A DNA stretch of 64,000 nucleotides, taken from Adineta steineri. Lineage: Eukaryota; Rotifera; Eurotatoria; Adinetida; Adinetidae. The notes beneath the pieces were generated by a model. The model was not told where the DNA came from, did no database searches, and saw only the letters and a list, made by a program, of their open reading frames with translations. How positions within the stretch are numbered: the first letter of the stretch is position 1; the number at the start of each line of letters is the position of its first letter. The DNA is taken from assembly GCA_905250115.1 (NCBI GenBank), contig CAJNOI010000173.1, positions 1 through 64,000 on the forward strand, in the 5' to 3' direction. A program made the position numbers and the translations under genes. Positions 48,243 to 61,100 of the stretch are shown here, in pieces.

Positions 48243-50525
48243 ATGGACAAAGGAGAATCAACAACAAATGCATGTACAGTTCCAAAAGGTGCAGAGGATC
48301 CTCAACCTATCAGCCTTCAACACATGCAAAATGTTCTTCTAATCTGGTTAGACAGCAATGTTGACAAGAACAATGAAGATTGTCAAAATACAATCACACA
48401 ATTGCGACGGGCTGTGAACGACATCAACATATATACAGATGTTGATCAATGCCTCGAATTTATCCAAACAATTATCGACAAAAAGGTATGTATGATCATA
48501 CCTGGTTACTTTGGACAACATATCGTGCCACGTGTGCACAATATGCCTGGAGTTGATTCAATTTTTGTACTCTGCGGTAGCAAAGAACGCCATGAACAAT
48601 GGGTCAAAAATTGGCCCAAAATAAAGGGTGTTTTCACAGATATTAAACAAATCTGTGAAGCACTCAAATCAACAGCTCAACAATGTGACCAAAATAACAT
48701 GCCCATGAGTTTTGTGGGATCAAATAAAAATTTAGATCAATTAGATCCTCCTTTTATGTACACTCAGATCCTCAAGGAGATCATATTAACCATTAGCTTC
48801 GACCAAAAGCACATCCAAGATTATCTGGATTACTGTCGCAATATTTTTACTGATAATGAAAAAGAAATGATTAATATTAACAGTTTGAAGGATGAATACC
48901 ACAAGAACACACCAGTTTATTGGTACACCTGTGACATGTTTTTGTATCGCATGCTCAATAGTGCATTACGAATGATGGATGGCGATATTATTACACGAAT
49001 GGGCTTCTTCATCAGTGATTTACATCGACAGATCGAACAACTATATCAGGAACAATATGCTGGTACAACTGATGCTAACACCTTCACCATCTTTCGTGGT
49101 CAAGTTTTATCTTCAGGGGATTTGAAAAAAATGATGGAAAACAAAGGTGGTCTTATTTCTTTTAACAGTTTCTTGTCTACCAGTAAAGATCGCAGTACAT
49201 CACTGAACTTTGTTCAAAATGCTACAATAAATTCAGATCAAATACGTGTCCTGTTCATTATGGAGATTAATCCTGCTCAATCAACAACACCATTTGCTTC
49301 GATCGCTGGTATCAGTGACTTTGAAGGAGAAAAGGAAGTCTTATTCTCTATGCTTAGCGTTTTTCGTATCAAGGATATTAAACACACGGATGAAAATAAT
49401 CGTTTATATGAGGTTAGTTTGGTGCTGACTGCTGATAACGATCCAGAACTATCTAGACTTACTGATTACATTCGAAAAGAGAGTTTTCCAGATGCTGAAG
49501 GATGGTACCGATTGGGTTTAGTACTATGGAAAATGGGTCAACTTGACAGAGCGGAAGATATTTATCAAGTTTTACTTGATCAAACAACGGATGATAAAGA
49601 AAGAGCACTTATTTACCATCGACTTGGTTGCATCAAAGGTGATCAAGGAAAATATCAAGAAGCACTTACATTCTATAAAGAATCATTTGATATTAGGCAA
49701 AAGATTCTTACTCCCGATCATCTTGATTTGGCTATGTCCTACAACAACATTGGTAACGTGCATATAAACATGAGTAATTATCCGCAAGCACTTTCGTGTC
49801 ATGAAAAAGCCCTTGAAATTCGACAACAATCACTTCTTCCCAATCATCCTGATTTGGCTATGTCTTACAATAATATTGGTTTAGTACATAACAACATGCG
49901 TAATTATCCAAAAGCACTTGCATCTCATGAACAAGCCCTTGGAATTCAACAATCGCTTCCTTCCAATCATCCTGATATCGCTAAGTCCTACATCAGCATG
50001 GGCTTAGTGCATTCAAACATGGGTGATTATCCCGAAGCACTTTCTTATTACGAGAAAGCCCTTAAGATTCAACAACAATCACTTCCTTCAAATCATCCTG
50101 ATTTGGCTAAGTCCTACATCAGTATGGGCCTAGTGCATTCCAACATGAGTAATTATCCGCAAGCACTTTCGTCTCATAAAAAAGCTTTTGAAATTCAACA
50201 ACAATCACTTCTTCCCAATCATCCTGATTTGGCTATGTCCTACAACAACATTGGTTTAGTACATAACAGCATGCGTAATTACCCGCAAGCACTTGCATCT
50301 CATGAAAAAGCTCTTGAAATTCGACAGCAATCAGTTCTTCCCAATCATTTTGATTTGGGTTCTTCCTACAACAACATTGGTGCAGTATATGGAAATATGG
50401 GTAATCACTCAAAAGCTCGTACATTTTTTGAACGTGCTGTACAAATTGCACAACAATCATTACGTCCAAATGACCCAAATCTTCATCAGTGGAGAAAGAA
50501 CCTTAAACATGTAAAAAACAAGTAA
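48243..50525 (+). CDS. ADP-ribosyltransferase with TPR repeats
   Basis: One uninterrupted frame of 760 residues. Residues about 25-150 are the N-terminal module also seen in the ART gene at 5470 (VLLIWLDS, VCMIIPGYFGQHIVP, DSIFVLCGSKERHEQWVKNW, IKGVFTDI), which looks like an alternating alpha/beta fold. The ART domain spans about 180-410: R285 in TIFRGQ, S312-T313-S314, and E363-x-E365 in FEGEKEVLF. Residues about 420-745 are TPRs of the kinesin-light-chain type, six of them nearly identical 42-residue units (SYNNIGLVHNNMRNYPKALA). The ART would modify arginine on a target held by the TPRs. No introns, and codons look less AT-biased than in neighbours; both suggest a recent copy or a retrocopy. 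A telomere-like palindrome follows 327 bp after the stop. Confidence 0.85.
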   Translation: MDKGESTTNACTVPKGAEDPQPISLQHMQNVLLIWLDSNVDKNNEDCQNTITQLRRAVNDINIYTDVDQCLEFIQTIIDKKVCMIIPGYFGQHIVPRVHNMPGVDSIFVLCGSKERHEQWVKNWPKIKGVFTDIKQICEALKSTAQQCDQNNMPMSFVGSNKNLDQLDPPFMYTQILKEIILTISFDQKHIQDYLDYCRNIFTDNEKEMININSLKDEYHKNTPVYWYTCDMFLYRMLNSALRMMDGDIITRMGFFISDLHRQIEQLYQEQYAGTTDANTFTIFRGQVLSSGDLKKMMENKGGLISFNSFLSTSKDRSTSLNFVQNATINSDQIRVLFIMEINPAQSTTPFASIAGISDFEGEKEVLFSMLSVFRIKDIKHTDENNRLYEVSLVLTADNDPELSRLTDYIRKESFPDAEGWYRLGLVLWKMGQLDRAEDIYQVLLDQTTDDKERALIYHRLGCIKGDQGKYQEALTFYKESFDIRQKILTPDHLDLAMSYNNIGNVHINMSNYPQALSCHEKALEIRQQSLLPNHPDLAMSYNNIGLVHNNMRNYPKALASHEQALGIQQSLPSNHPDIAKSYISMGLVHSNMGDYPEALSYYEKALKIQQQSLPSNHPDLAKSYISMGLVHSNMSNYPQALSSHKKAFEIQQQSLLPNHPDLAMSYNNIGLVHNSMRNYPQALASHEKALEIRQQSVLPNHFDLGSSYNNIGAVYGNMGNHSKARTFFERAVQIAQQSLRPNDPNLHQWRKNLKHVKNK
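49725..50478 (+). repeat. Coding tandem repeat, 126-bp TPR units
   Basis: Units begin at 49725, 49851, 49974, 50100, 50226 and 50352; five are 126 bp and one is 123 bp (a lost Gln codon). Units 2 and 5 are almost the same, as are units 3 and 4 in part, so the array was recently shuffled by unequal exchange. Confidence 0.85.
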
Positions 50526-51577
50526 GAAACTATATTAATATAAATTTTTTTATGAAAGAGAAAAAATAAACTGTTTAAACAAGAAAATAATTGTTTTAAA
50601 TTGGCGCGCGTACAGAGAAAATCTAATCATATTTAGGCACAGATGGGTAGTAGTATTCATCGGTAAGGTACACAATGCATATCAAGAGACATGTATTGGA
50701 TAAAAAGACCTTTACAGTTTATCGTTATTGTGTCTAAACAAGGTGGAATGTCTGTGTTGAGCACGAAAGAGAAAAGCTACCCAACAGGCTGTTCAAAGTA
50801 TCGAAGAGAGAGAGAGAAAGAAAAAAAATGTATTTATTCAGTACGATAAATGAGGGTGTGAGTGGATGTTCAGTAATTATCGACACCCACACCCTGATTT
50901 TCATGATAAATCTTTCTAATCATTATTGAACAATGAAAGAAGCTTAGTCCGCAAACCAGATGGAACAACTCTGACATATCCATATTAGTACTATTGATCA
51001 TTACGATTATAGAATGCTTGAAAAGTTTTAAAACATGCGGTGAATAGTTTTGAACGAACCAAACTAGTTGTTTTAGAATGTATAACATTGTTTACCAATT
51101 AAATTCAATGCAAAAATCTAATCACAAATATACCATCAGTAAACATATAAATGTAGGATTTTTCTAATTACATTTTCTTCATTTCAAAGTGTAAATTATC
51201 AACATCACATTCTTTACTTAAATTGCATACTGTGTCTAATATAAATCGATTTGACAATAAAATTTTAAAAGATATTAATTTAATTTATTTATAAAATTAT
51301 CAATAACAAATATATTATTATTCAGATCAACAGACAAAGGATATTGAAAAGAAATATGATGAAAATGCGATAAATCGCACAAGAAGAAAAAAAAATTCGT
51401 TGCGAGCAAAGAGAAAACAGGACTATACACAGAAAAAAGAAGAAGAAGAAGAAGAAGAAGCAAATGTATAAAACGATAGAGAAGAGTTTTTGATATTTGA
51501 GAGAGAGAAAAAAATACAATTGATATAGCACACAATTTGATTTATTTTCTATAGATCTGGATTTAAGCGCAGCCGAT
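50526..51577. other. Intergenic
   Basis: Contains palindrome P9 (50852-50895), a GA-rich run near 50808-50826 and a GAA run near 51438. The 5' end of the small gene at 51578 may extend here, since an acceptor-like TTTTCTATAG ends at 51554. Confidence 0.45.
50852..50895. repeat. Telomere-like imperfect palindrome P9
   Basis: GAGGGTGTGAGTGGATG on the left pairs with CGACACCCACACCCTG on the right. It lies 327 bp after the ART-TPR stop codon. Confidence 0.75.
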
Positions 51578-51938
51578 ATGAAACAAACTGAAGATCGTTT
51601 ATATGATAAGATAGAAAAAGAAAACAGAGAAGAACGAAAAAAGAAAAACAAAATTTTTGGTAAAAAGCATATTAAAAAAACAAAGCGAACAAGGTATATT
51701 TAATATATGTTATTAATTTATAATGTTTGATCATTGTGCAGATAATTTAAAAAAAAGAAAGCACCAAATTATAAGAAATGAAAGATCATTCTTTGAAAAC
51801 ATTCACGTTTCGCTGGCATTATATATAGTATTGTTATCATTATCATTGGTTTTTACATCGTTATATACGTCATCATCGTATACGTCTGAAGAAAAAGATA
51901 ATGAAGTTTATGAAATGTCTGTCATATATATATATTAG
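51578..51938 (+). CDS. Small single-pass membrane protein, tentative
   Basis: Exons 51578-51659 and 51742-51938 (82-bp phase-1 intron, GGTAAA donor, TGTGCAG acceptor) give 92 residues. The N-terminal 45 residues are highly charged (YDKIEKENREERKKKNKIF). A membrane helix follows (VSLALYIVLLSLSLVFTSLY), then a short Ser/Asp/Glu-rich tail. The frame is open upstream of the ATG to an acceptor-like site at 51554, so an upstream exon may exist. No family recognised. It lies tail to tail with the RhoGEF gene. Confidence 0.4.
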
Positions 51939-52100
51939 GATGTAAGAAAGATTTCAACTAAAAAACAGCTTTATTCATACTACTCAATGGAGATTTATTA
52001 GTAATGGTTATATATCTATTCGAAATTTTATAGATTAAGAGCGTTAATTAGCCTATTAAACTTCTTATATAGAAAATTATTTTGATTTTTAATGAAAAAC

Positions 52101-55100
52101 TCATAGCCGACATAAATTAAGTGTTTGATTGTCTATTGAAGTATTACTTGAATTTTTTTCACCATTTTGATTATTTTTTGTATCTGCTAAATAATTCTCA
52201 TTGAATTGTTGTTGTTGTTGATTATTATCAACGTTTGTTGTAATAGAATCGTTTGAATCAAAATGTTCAACTTCATCTTCATCATCACTATCAGCAATAA
52301 CAACACTATTATTTTCTTCTTCTTCAGTTTGACTTTCAACACCATCATCAAATACTCCTTCATCATAACGTTCAACATGTAATTGTTCTATTGGTGGTGA
52401 TTTAACAGCTTCATCTAAATCCGTTATTGATGATTGTGGTGGAAATTGATTTATAACTGAACCAAGTGATTGAGATGAGAGAGATAAATCAGAATATATT
52501 TGTGGTTGACCACCATTCACTAAAATAAATATAGGAAAATTATTTCAACAGGAAAAATTAATTTTCATTAATATATATATATACTTGTTGGAGTTACAGT
52601 AAATGATGTACTATTTCTTCGTACTAATGTATTTTCGTTATCTGTATTTTTTGTATTTTGACTTAATAATTTCTAAAATAAATGAATATTTTAGAATTTA
52701 GAATGCCTTCTTCTTCTTCTTCGACATACTAAAGCTAATGTTAACTGTTCACCAAGTTGTATTAATAATGTTGAAATCGATTGTGCATCAATACTTTTGT
52801 TTATTTCACTGTGTGTTTGACTAATTATTTTCATCATTTGATTATCTAAATTGTATATTCAAAAGATCATGATTAATGTTTAAAAACCTTATTTACAATA
52901 ACTAGATGCATATGTAATTGCTTCCAATGCTGAATTTGGTTTTATTGAATGTAGAGGAGAGATAGATGATTCTTGAGGAATGTTCAGAAGACGTGAGAGA
53001 AGCATTTGTTTTTCATGTAATAAACGTTTTAATTCTTTATCAATAGGTATAATTGAATTTAATATCGATTCTGCTGATTCTTTTTCATTGGCTTCAATCA
53101 ATTGACTAGTTGATTCTTCTTCAATAATTGTTGATCTAGAAAAATAATAAATAAAATGACAAGAACATAATATATTTACCGAATTGTAGACGATGATGGT
53201 GATGATGATGAATTTGTATGCTTTTCATCTAAAGAAGTTGTAATTTGTTTTCCTTTTTCAAATGGTCTTCGAGCTTTTTCAATCATTTCTAACCATCTAA
53301 TTAAATAAAAAGATTATGAATTAAACTACAAATAAACAAAAACACTATTTGAATACTTTTCAAGATCATCTTTTGAATTAGCTTCGACTTCAATTAATTG
53401 TTTTTTATCAGTATCAATAACATAAAACGAACGAGTACCTAAAAACACAATGTTTTCTAACTCATTTAATTTATTATGATTGTTTTATATTACCTCCGCA
53501 TGCTTTTTTCTTTATCAATAAAAATTCAAGTGAAATAATAGGTGATAGAATAAAATTTTGTGCTGCTGTATATTTTGTCGCATTCCCAGATGCACGTAAT
53601 CTTTGATTTCGTCCACTATTCGCATCACGTTGATGTTCTTTTAAAATATATTTATAGGATTCTTCAATACCACGTTGTTCTGATGGTTGTATGGGTATTT
53701 TTTGAAAGAATACGAAGATATCCGTAAACAGACAACATTCAAATTCAGTTTTTTGTGATGTTAAATCTGGTAATAATTTCAATGTACCCGAATAAAGTAA
53801 ACGATGATTTGTAACTTCAAGACAATCCTAAAGTAATAAACCATAAATAAATAAAATTCCTTTTTTGTTTACTAACTTGAAGATTTTGTAATTTTTGATC
53901 ATTTGGTATTTGTATATCAAGATTCGATTTAATTTGTTTTAATAATGCTTCTTGTTCTTTTTTTAAACGTGCTTCATTCATACGTTTTAATATATAATCT
54001 GAACAATCAATACATTTAGTTAATTTTTCTGATTCAATTGGATCTTCTGAAACGAATTTTTTCATTGCTTCAAATAACATTTTATATTTGGTGAAACGTG
54101 TCATTACAGATGGTAAATAATCTTTTAATGTTAAACGACGACATAATGGATTAGCTTCACATGTCTATATAGAAGAAATTTTCTCTTACTAAAACAAAAT
54201 CCTGCGAGATCTTACCCGCATAAGTGCAGCAAAATCTGGTGATTGTTCTTTCTTTTTGATTAATTTTATAGCTTGAGATTGATCTTCAATAAAATATGCA
54301 CATGCACGTGCAAATTCTTCACCATTATCTCCATCAAGCTAAAGAAAAAAAGATGATTTCGATAGAAAAATAAGCAAAAAAAACATAATATCATACAAAT
54401 TTAAGAATTAAATCACCAATATTTCGAACAACATGATCTTTAGCTTCTTCGCGATGTTGAAATAGAGCATATTTAAATTGAGCTATGAAAAATAGAATGA
54501 ATTTATGAATAAAATCGATGTTTTTTTCTTCTTCTTACTATGTAAATGTATAAGTTGATCAAGATTTCGAAATATACAATCAAGTTCAACTGGACTCATA
54601 CCGGAAGAACGTAACATTGGTTCACGAAAACATTTTTGCATAATTTTTAAACTTTTTAAATGTGTACGTTGTGTATGAATTAATTCATTGATAGTTGTTT
54701 GAAATTTCCATTCTCGTGTTTGATATAGAATTTGTAGAACATCCGAAGGAATAAATTCACTTAAATTTGGTAACGTATTTACATCGGCTTCAAGATCACT
54801 ATCACCATCGGCTGCTTGTTGAGTTAGTAAATCTGAAGGATTTGTACTAAATAAAACAATTATTCGTATAAATTATTCAATATAATAATTCGAATTACGT
54901 TTGATTTGTTAAGTCTTGATGATTAATAATATCACTATCAGCACGATGACTAAGTATTTCATCAATTGTATTTCCACCCATTTGTGGATTACTGAAAAAG
55001 AAACAAAAATTTGATTTAAATGTGTAAGACTTTTCGTTATTATAATTAAACGGGAGAGGAGAAAAAAAGCAGAGTATTTTAAAAGCTGGTAATAAGAAAA

Positions 55101-58100
55101 AAAAGCATCAATTGACTGATCGTTAGCCATAGGAATTAGAATTTCATTCATGCATTTTAAAAGAAATGTGAATGGTGATAATAACGAATTTCATTTGTTT
55201 TTCTTTTTTTCTTAGTTAACATCATGCATATTAAAGGTAAGAGATGGGATGAAAAAATTTATCAAACAAAATTTAATACCCCTCATCACTATCGTCGGTT
55301 TCACTGAAAGATATTATACCCTACGTTTCGAAAAGAACGACATATGTATATTGATCTATTTACCTGCTAGAACGATTTTTAGGTGCAGTTGGTCGATCAG
55401 GTGCTGCTCGACGATCACTAGAACAGCGGCCAACACTAATCAAATAGAAAAATACATCTTATATATAGTCCATAATTATAATTTACGTTGGATATTTATT
55501 TTGTTCAACTGCTGATATATTTCCTTCAGGATCTATAAAAAAAATAATTACTTTCTATAATTTTGCAGCAAATGACTTACCAATTCCTTCAGTTGAACCA
55601 GGTGTATTTTCATTGGTATCATTCGCTATAAATATTCATATATTTGTATAAACTTTAAATAAATATATATATAAACTTACGAACACTGCCCTCGCGTCCT
55701 TCAATTAGACTTCTAGTTCTCGATGGACCTAAATAATAATATAGAAATCTAGTTTAGATGGATGGATGGAGGACAAAATAAATAAACATCGAAAGCAAAC
55801 AAACGATAGGAATGACATCATATTGATCTCTTATACAACAAACATATGTTTTAGAAAGATACCGTTTAAATCCATCATTATTCCATTAAACAGAGTACTA
55901 CTCCCACCCATTGTACGTCGCATAAAACCTCGTTGTTGAGGTGTAGATGGATTCGATATGATATAGAAATTTTGCGTTAGATTATCAAATGAATATGATC
56001 CTGAGAGGGAATATGATATGATGAATATAACAGAATGTTTTGATTGAAAATCTAAAAATTTGATTGACTTACTTGATGCATTACGATTATTAGAAACTTT
56101 TCGAAGTTTAGCTCGATCTTTTGAACATTTCTCACTGTTTAATGCACATTCACGATGATAGGCTTGTTGACAATCTAAATAATCATATTCTATCTTTTAT
56201 AATGTAAGCAAAAACTAATCTTACATCCACATAGATATCCTTGATAATTAATTCCCCATAACGGTTTATAACAAACTTGACATAATGTTTCACTTGAAAA
56301 TTGATGTTCATTTAATTGATGATCTTTAATCTAAAAATAACAAAATTCGATTAGTTTTGAAAATAATTTTTTGTGTAATTTCCTTACTTTTTTTATTGGT
56401 GTTGTTCGTTGTAATTTTGCTAATAGACGTTTTTGTTCTCTATCGAGAAATTTCGGAATTTTTTCTAATGGAATGTTTCCACATTTTTTAATATCACAAC
56501 GTTTTAAATATGTTGCTAATGAACATAATAATGCAAGACTTCGTGCATTTTTTATACTATTCCAATCATCAGTTGAAGATGATTTATAATGATATTCAAA
56601 TATTGGTCGTAAAGTTTCTTCAATAAAATGATTTTGTTTTGATATTAAATCATTATGGGTGGGTGTTCGTTTATGATTAAAATCAGGAATCTCTCGATCG
56701 ACTATAACAGATTTTGCATAATCTTTTGCTTGATGAAATATAAGTTTAACATCTTCATTAGTATCTTGTTGATGAACATTTAACCATCGATTAATAGCTT
56801 CGATTTGTGGTTGGGGAAGGCCAATAAATAAAGGCTAGAAAAGAATATGGATTTTTATTTATAAAATGGCCCGAACTATAGTGAAGTATTAACTACGTAG
56901 GCAGGACCGGGAGGAGAATTATGGTGACCCAGCAATAGAGAACATAGGAAATTCGTATGTGATTTATTAGATGAGTTTTAAAGTGAAGCACATAGATATG
57001 CGAAATCTTTCGATGATGCTAATAGCCAGGCAGAATAGTCTTCTTTGACTCAATCACTTATCTTTAGTAAATCAAATTACTTTCTTGTGTTCTCTAATTT
57101 CTTCTCTATATCTGAGGCTCAACTGTCGGTGTACCGAGAATTACTTCGCGCAACCCTATATAGCGCCTGTTTTCTTATCATGGAAATATTATACTATGAT
57201 TATGTTTAAGTTTATAACTTACACTGCCATTCATTGTAAATGTCGAATGAATTTCAAATATCCACCGAATTAATTCACTTCGATTTTCTGCTTTTCTTGT
57301 ACGTAATTCTTCAGTTAATATATAGAATAACTAAATGAATTGAATAAAATAAGAATTATTTTTAATAAATAGAAAATTACCAAATGACTTGGATCACTGT
57401 GCGTATCAGTAAGTAAAAAATTAAGAAAAATAGTTAATGGTATCCAATTAGATGTATTGATTAATTGTTGAATATCATCAAATGATGATATTGATTGAAC
57501 ATTTGATGAATTAATATGAACAATATCATCGTCAATTTCATTTGGTTCCTAAAAATAAAAATAAAAATTTATATAAAAAAAAACAAGAATAGATTGATGT
57601 TTCAAGTGGGATATACACATTTGTTTGCCATCAATCAATTCTTTGACAAAATCAGAAAGCAATCAAAAATCTAATTAGATTACTATAATTTGTATGGAAA
57701 GTACTAGAAATACAACTTTAGATACGCAAAATTAGAGATTCGATAAATTCAAATAGTGAATAGATGTTTTTTTATGGTCCCTCTTGCTATCATAATTTTT
57801 TCTTATATAAACATGCGTGTAATATTTGTTGACCTTTATCCATATGCCCTCATTTGTCTATCTCTCACAACTGATAATTATATATGATAGAAAGAAGAAG
57901 GACGTGATGGAACAAGTTTAATTAGCAAAAAGAAATTGAGTTAATTAATGAATCATCATGCAGATTAACTGATGTTTTATTGCGAAGCAGACGTTAAAAA
58001 GACAAACAACATTAGGAGATTGTCTATCAAAAGAAGATCTTATATTGCAATTAGAGATATGAAAGATAGACTTATTTTTTATCCGAGAGATATATTGAAA

Positions 58101-61100
58101 TTAAATCTTAACTAATCATTATTTCTAAGAAATTCTTCAATTAAAAACATTCCGATAATCAGAGATTTATCTAAGACCAATCTCGACAGGGATATTTTTT
58201 CTACTCTATCATAACAAAACATGCTTCAACTAATTAAAATAATTGCTTTTTATATGTCTATAAATAAATTATTGATTAATACTTACACGAGATTTATATG
58301 AATCTTCTCCCGAAATATTCATTAATGATTCCGAATTCTAAATAAAATAGTAGAAGAAAATAATAAATACGAATAAAATAAAATAAAAATATTAATTAGC
58401 AATAGGAGTATAATATATGTGTGTGTGTCATTGTAGAGAAAAAAAAGAGAAGAGAAGCAATTATTAAGTAAAAATTCATTTATCAGAAAAAGAAAAATGG
58501 TTAATGTGCAAAGGTTTTTTGTTTGTGTATGATCAAATAATTGATCTCGTTTTGTTTTTACCTTTACAAGATCGTATGCCTCAGTTTTTCCACTTTGAAA
58601 TTTACGTTTAATATGATGTAATGGAGAATTAACATTAGTTGATGATGAACCTCCTGTCATTACTTGAAATACTGCTGATTCAGGTAATGAATTCTGTTTC
58701 TTGTGACCACTTATGCCATGAGGTAGCTAGAGAAATATATTTGGGGATGAGGCATATAATTGACTTTCAGAGAAACGCTTTGAATTTTCATTTAAGTTAT
58801 TCACTTACAGTATTTGCTCGATTTGTAGTTGATGGTTCAATAAATGTATTAGAACGATTAATCGAATGTTCATCATTTTTATTTGGTGTTGGATCATTAA
58901 TTGGCTAATTGAGAATTTATTAGAATAAATATGAAAGATTTTTGTTTTTTTTCTTACCTCAATAAATTCTAAACGACGTTTAATATCATTTAATTGGTGT
59001 TCATATTGACGTAATTGACTTTCAAGTTGAGATATTCGTGCTGGATTATGATTAAGACCTTTTGATCGTTGTCGATCAAGTTCTTTTTTTGCCATCTTAA
59101 AAAAATATCAAATTGTATAAAGTTTAATGGAGAGAACAAATCCAAATACTTCAAATTGTTTAAAAACTTTATCATAGATATCTCGTGCTTTTTTAGCATC
59201 AAGTACATTTGGTGTTGAATGTGAATGAATGGTATTATTTGATCGTTCAGGAGTTGAAGTTTGTGTACGAAATTGTACTCGATCATTTTGTGATTCATTG
59301 GAAACGGATTTTTGTGTTTGAAATATTGGATTTGCTTTTGATTGACCAAGAAGAGTTAATTGAGCATAAGAACCAGCTAAATAAAAAAGAAATTTATATT
59401 TAGAAGAATCAAGATAGACAAATGGCAAAGATTAATGAATATCTAATGTCTATATGAAGAAACTCTTTTTCTCTTCATCCATCAACATACTAACCATAAT
59501 AGATGGAAAGATGACAGCGGAACGGAAAAAATTAATGTCTTAAATGTCAAAATGGCAGACAGAGAAAGAAACTTACTCCATAATAGGATGATATGTACAT
59601 GACTTAAAATATATTTACAAGAAACGTTTTTTATCAAAAATACGATCATATTCTGAACAATGACGCAAGATTTTTTTTACCTGTATTTACACGATGATGA
59701 TCCTCATATGTTTCTGATTTCGGTCGAGGTCTAATCAATCGATTATTTAATATATTAGAATCATTTATATTAAAATTAGTTATTGTTGAATGAAAAGTTG
59801 ATAATGAACGATTTCGTGGTTGATTAGGTGGATGTGATAAACGTGAAAAAAATGTATCATGTAATTGTGTTACACGTTCTGTTATATGTGAGATTTGTCG
59901 TTCAATAGCATTACGTCCTGTACTTCGAAATGAATATGGACGAGGTTTTATAGCAATGGATGGTATTGATGGTCGATCATGTGATGTAAATGAAGTTGAT
60001 GTTTGAATACTACGATTTGGTAATGTTAGTTGTGAACTAGCTGGTGGTGGTGGTGGCGTTGCTGGTGGTGGTGGTGGCGTTGCTGGTGGTGATGATGATG
60101 ATGATGTCGGAGTCAGCGTTGTCATATGTGTCGATGTTAATGTTTTTATTTGTGCTTGCTTTGATATATGAGTTACGATAGGAGTTAATGGTTGTTCTAA
60201 TGTATAACTTTTAGCGGTATATGGTTGAGGAATGTTCACATTTGTTGATAGTAGTGGCAAAGCTGATAATCCTGGTATTGATGCTCGACGAGTTGATGCA
60301 CATCGTACAATTGAATAAATAACAGCAATATCAGATTCATCATCATCATCACCATCATTATCATCATCAGGATGATTCCATTTTGTTCTTGGAATAAAAT
60401 TACCTTCGTCAGTAGAATCTTCAAGAGCAATTTCCTTTGGTAATGTTGTTAATTGTCGTTGTAATACCAATTGAGGAACATATGATTTTGCATTACAAAT
60501 AATTTCATTATTTGTTAATGGAGTCGGATAAATATCGACTGTTCGATCAACACGAACAGTACCTAATTTACAATCTGGTATACGTACCGATATAGAGGAA
60601 GACATTTCTTTTTTTAATTATCTCTAACAAAAAAATCTAAAATATTATGAAACAAATGATTGATGTTATTTTTCAATCAATAGCTTCGTTATGAAATGAA
60701 TCGAACGGAAGAACATTGTTCAGTATTATGGCATTATTCTGCTCGAAGACAATCCTGATGTTGACACAATCTAGTAGGATGTTTTTTTCAGAAATGATAA
60801 ATTGTTAATCCTTAATACACAAAAACATTGCCGAAGCATATGGCCCTTGTGTGTAACAAAAGAAATTGTCCGTAATGACGATGCCAAACGAGAAAGAAAG
60901 AAACATACCATCAACCATCTCTCCTTCCATTCGATATATACAACCAGAGTAATAGGAGAATTTCTCGGATTGTATTATACGCGTTTGTATGTATATGTAT
61001 GTATGTATGTATATATATTTATAGATTCATACAGAAACAAAAAATGGATTTAAGTATTTTCTTTTTGCAAACAAGATTAGGAATAGAAATAATTACGAAG

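Noticed and set aside
51275..51651. Minus-strand frames made of Leu, Phe and Ser
   Set aside because: They arise from a GAA repeat and AG-rich DNA read in reverse.
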